A stretch of DNA of 64,000 nt from Leifsonia shinshuensis (lineage in GTDB: Bacteria; Actinomycetota; Actinomycetes; Actinomycetales; Microbacteriaceae). The stretch is taken from positions 2,418,001 to 2,482,000 of the forward strand of contig NZ_CP043641.1 in assembly GCF_014217625.1 (NCBI RefSeq). Direction: 5' to 3'. Under the pieces are notes generated by a model. The model ran no database searches. It saw only the letters and a list, made by a program, of their open reading frames with translations, and was not told the origin of the DNA. This document shows, piece after piece, positions 62,608 through 64,000 of this stretch (position 1 is the first letter of the stretch; each line of letters begins with the position of its first letter). Both the position numbers and the translations under genes were made by a program.

Positions 62608-63420
62608 CTAGGTGTCCTTCCGGATCCACCGGAACGTCAGCCGGCAGGCGAGCAGTCCGGCGACCAGCCAGATCAGCAGCACCACGGCGATCCAGCCGAG
62701 CTGCCAGCTGCCGCTCGGCTCCGCCGCCTCGAAGCTCGCCGGGAGGAAGACGCTGCGCATCCCCTGCGCGATCCACTTGAGCGGGAACAGGCTGGCGATG
62801 TTCTGCAGCCAGGTTGGCAGCAGGTTGAAAGCCAGGTAGACGCCCGAGATGAACTGCAGCACCAGCACGATCGGGATGATCACAGCCGTCGCGCTCTTGC
62901 CCGTGCGCGGCACCGCAGAGAGCGCGATGCCCAGCACAGCGGAGGTGACGATCCCGAGCGCGTAGATCCACGCGAAGCGCAGCCACAGCTCCGGTTCGGT
63001 CGGCAGGGCCACCCCGAACCCGACACGGGCCACCAGCAGCAGGAGCGCGATCTGGAGGATGCTCGTCGCGATGACCTGGCCCATCTTGCCGAGGAAGTAG
63101 GAGACCACCGGCAGCGGCGTCCCGCCCAGGCGCTTCAGCGTCCCGTCGCTCTTCTCCACCGCGATGTCGACGGCGAGGTTCTGCACACCGCTCAGGAGGA
63201 TGCCGGCGGCGATCATCCCCGGCAGGTAGTACGCGGCCTGCGTGATGCCGCCGCTGCCGTCCGGGGCGGCGCCGACTTTGCCGAGGCCCTGGAACGCGAC
63301 CGAGAAGATCCCGAGCATGACCACGGGGAAGAGGAACGTGAAGAAGATCGTGTCCGATTGGCGGAAGTAGACGAGCACCTCGTAGCGGATGCGCGCCCAG
63401 CCGAGCGCGACGGCGGTCAT
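62608..63420 (-). CDS. ABC-2 type exporter permease
   Basis: A 270-residue membrane protein with six helices: LVYFRQSDTIFFTFLFPVVMLGIFSV near the start is divided by the first helix, then AAYYLPGMIAAGILLSGVQNLA, the typical EKSDGTLKRLGGTPLP cytoplasmic loop, IIPIVLVLQFISGVYLAFNLLP and the last helix LGWIAVVLLIWLVAGLLA. It is the ABC2_membrane type, as in drug or lipid exporters. The ATG overlaps the stop of the ATPase gene by 4 nt. Confidence 0.95.
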   Translation of the reverse strand: MTAVALGWARIRYEVLVYFRQSDTIFFTFLFPVVMLGIFSVAFQGLGKVGAAPDGSGGITQAAYYLPGMIAAGILLSGVQNLAVDIAVEKSDGTLKRLGGTPLPVVSYFLGKMGQVIATSILQIALLLLVARVGFGVALPTEPELWLRFAWIYALGIVTSAVLGIALSAVPRTGKSATAVIIPIVLVLQFISGVYLAFNLLPTWLQNIASLFPLKWIAQGMRSVFLPASFEAAEPSGSWQLGWIAVVLLIWLVAGLLACRLTFRWIRKDT

Positions 63421-64000
63421 GCGGCCACCTCCTCTCCGGAGGCGCGGCCCTCGGCGGCGCTCGTCGCTCCCGCCCGCTCGTCGGCCTCACGCACCAGCCC
63501 GAGGTAGATGTCCTCCAGGCTCGGCCGGATGACCTCCAGATCGCGCGGCTCCCCTCCGGCCTCGGCGGCGAGCCGGGCGACCAGGGCGCCCGGCGCGTCG
63601 GTGCGCTCCTCGTGCGGCGCTCCGGCGGCGTCGCGCCAGCGGACGATCGGGATGCGCGCGGCCGTCCCGCCGATCGCGTCGACCGCGCCGATGTCGAGCA
63701 GCCCGCCGTGCGCGATCACCGCGGCCCGGTCGCTCAGCTGCGCCGCCTCGTCCAGGTAGTGGGTGGTGAGCAGGATGGTCGTGCCCTCGCGCTTGAGCTG
63801 GCGGACCAGCTCCCAGAACTGCCGCCGCGCCTCCGGATCGAACCCGGTGGTCGGCTCGTCCAGGAACAGCAGCTCGGGGCGCCCGATCACGCCGAGCGCG
63901 ACATCCAGCCGCCTGCGCTGACCGCCGGACAGGTTGCGGATGCGCACCTTCGCCTTCTCCTCCAGCCCGACCGCCGCGATGACCTCCTCGACGTCGCGGC
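63417..64000 (-). CDS. ABC exporter ATPase, N-terminal part cut by window end
   Basis: The C-terminal part of a DrrA/CcmA-type ATPase; the Walker A is outside the window. Visible are the signature LSGGQRRRLDVALGVIGRP, Walker B LLFLDEPTTGFDPEAR and the switch His in TTILLTTHYLDEAAQLSDR. The C-terminal extension of about 80 residues (after IAHGGLLDIG) is typical of drug-resistance ATPases. It overlaps the permease by 4 nt, so both are co-expressed. The substrate cannot be named. Confidence 0.95.
   Translation of the reverse strand, partial: RDVEEVIAAVGLEEKAKVRIRNLSGGQRRRLDVALGVIGRPELLFLDEPTTGFDPEARRQFWELVRQLKREGTTILLTTHYLDEAAQLSDRAAVIAHGGLLDIGAVDAIGGTAARIPIVRWRDAAGAPHEERTDAPGALVARLAAEAGGEPRDLEVIRPSLEDIYLGLVREADERAGATSAAEGRASGEEVAA

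Overview
The window is about 70% GC, with dense genes, frequent GTG starts and 1-4 nt stop/start overlaps. It encodes TreY/TreZ and GlgX, a SARP-type regulator, a NhaA-DsbA fusion and an actinobacterial-style myo-inositol operon. All this points to a high-GC Gram-positive chromosome, most likely Actinomycetota of the Microbacteriaceae (Leifsonia-like). That assignment is inference from gene content, not from a search. I see no phage, IS element, CRISPR array or rRNA. There is one tRNA gene, tRNA-Arg(ACG).

Layout. 1-11.7 kb: end of a NarL-type two-component pair, small unknown proteins, tRNA-Arg, and scattered housekeeping genes (dienelactone hydrolase, two quinone-oxidoreductase-like enzymes, an ArsR/SRPBCC/reductase operon, a HAD phosphatase, a GlxA-type regulator, RidA, CsbD). 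11.9-16 kb: treY-treZ, making trehalose from glycogen-like glucans; both genes carry in-frame minisatellites. 16-23.1 kb: divergent sugar locus with an ABC importer and PfkB kinase on one side and DeoR regulator, GH4 glycosidase and NagB-like deaminase on the other, around four TTG-type boxes spaced exactly 10 bp. 23.1-26.1 kb: a short leader ORF, glgX and a Ser/Thr kinase, all overlapping at stop/start. 26.1-30.2 kb: amidase-permease-amidase operon with divergent GntR and a long palindrome. 30.2-37 kb: acs, a PHP protein, a second APC permease, a small kinase, a secreted lysozyme-like protein and a repeat-built membrane protein. 37-39.6 kb: PAP2 phosphatase with an OmpR/histidine kinase pair. 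39.6-43.8 kb: TCCGGA repeat array, MarR, DHA2 drug exporter, TetR and a methyltransferase.

43.8-56.7 kb: LysE exporter, GntR/UTRA regulator and a complete myo-inositol catabolic operon (iolC, aldolase, iolA, iolB, iolD, iolE, iolG and an isomerase) with an IolT-type transporter. Two copies of TATCAAWCTGWCA stand upstream of the operon and the transporter and are candidate operators. 56.7-64 kb: NhaA-DsbA preceded by a structured RNA leader, an XRE/MmyB regulator facing a reductase, a SARP-like regulator with three 11-bp-spaced direct repeats in front of a DUF1059-rhodanese pair, and an ABC-2 exporter cut by the window end.

The strongest leads beyond plain annotation are the nhaA leader RNA, the SARP boxes, the DeoR helical operator array, the mirror-spaced TCCGGA array, and the leader ORF-glgX-kinase chain.
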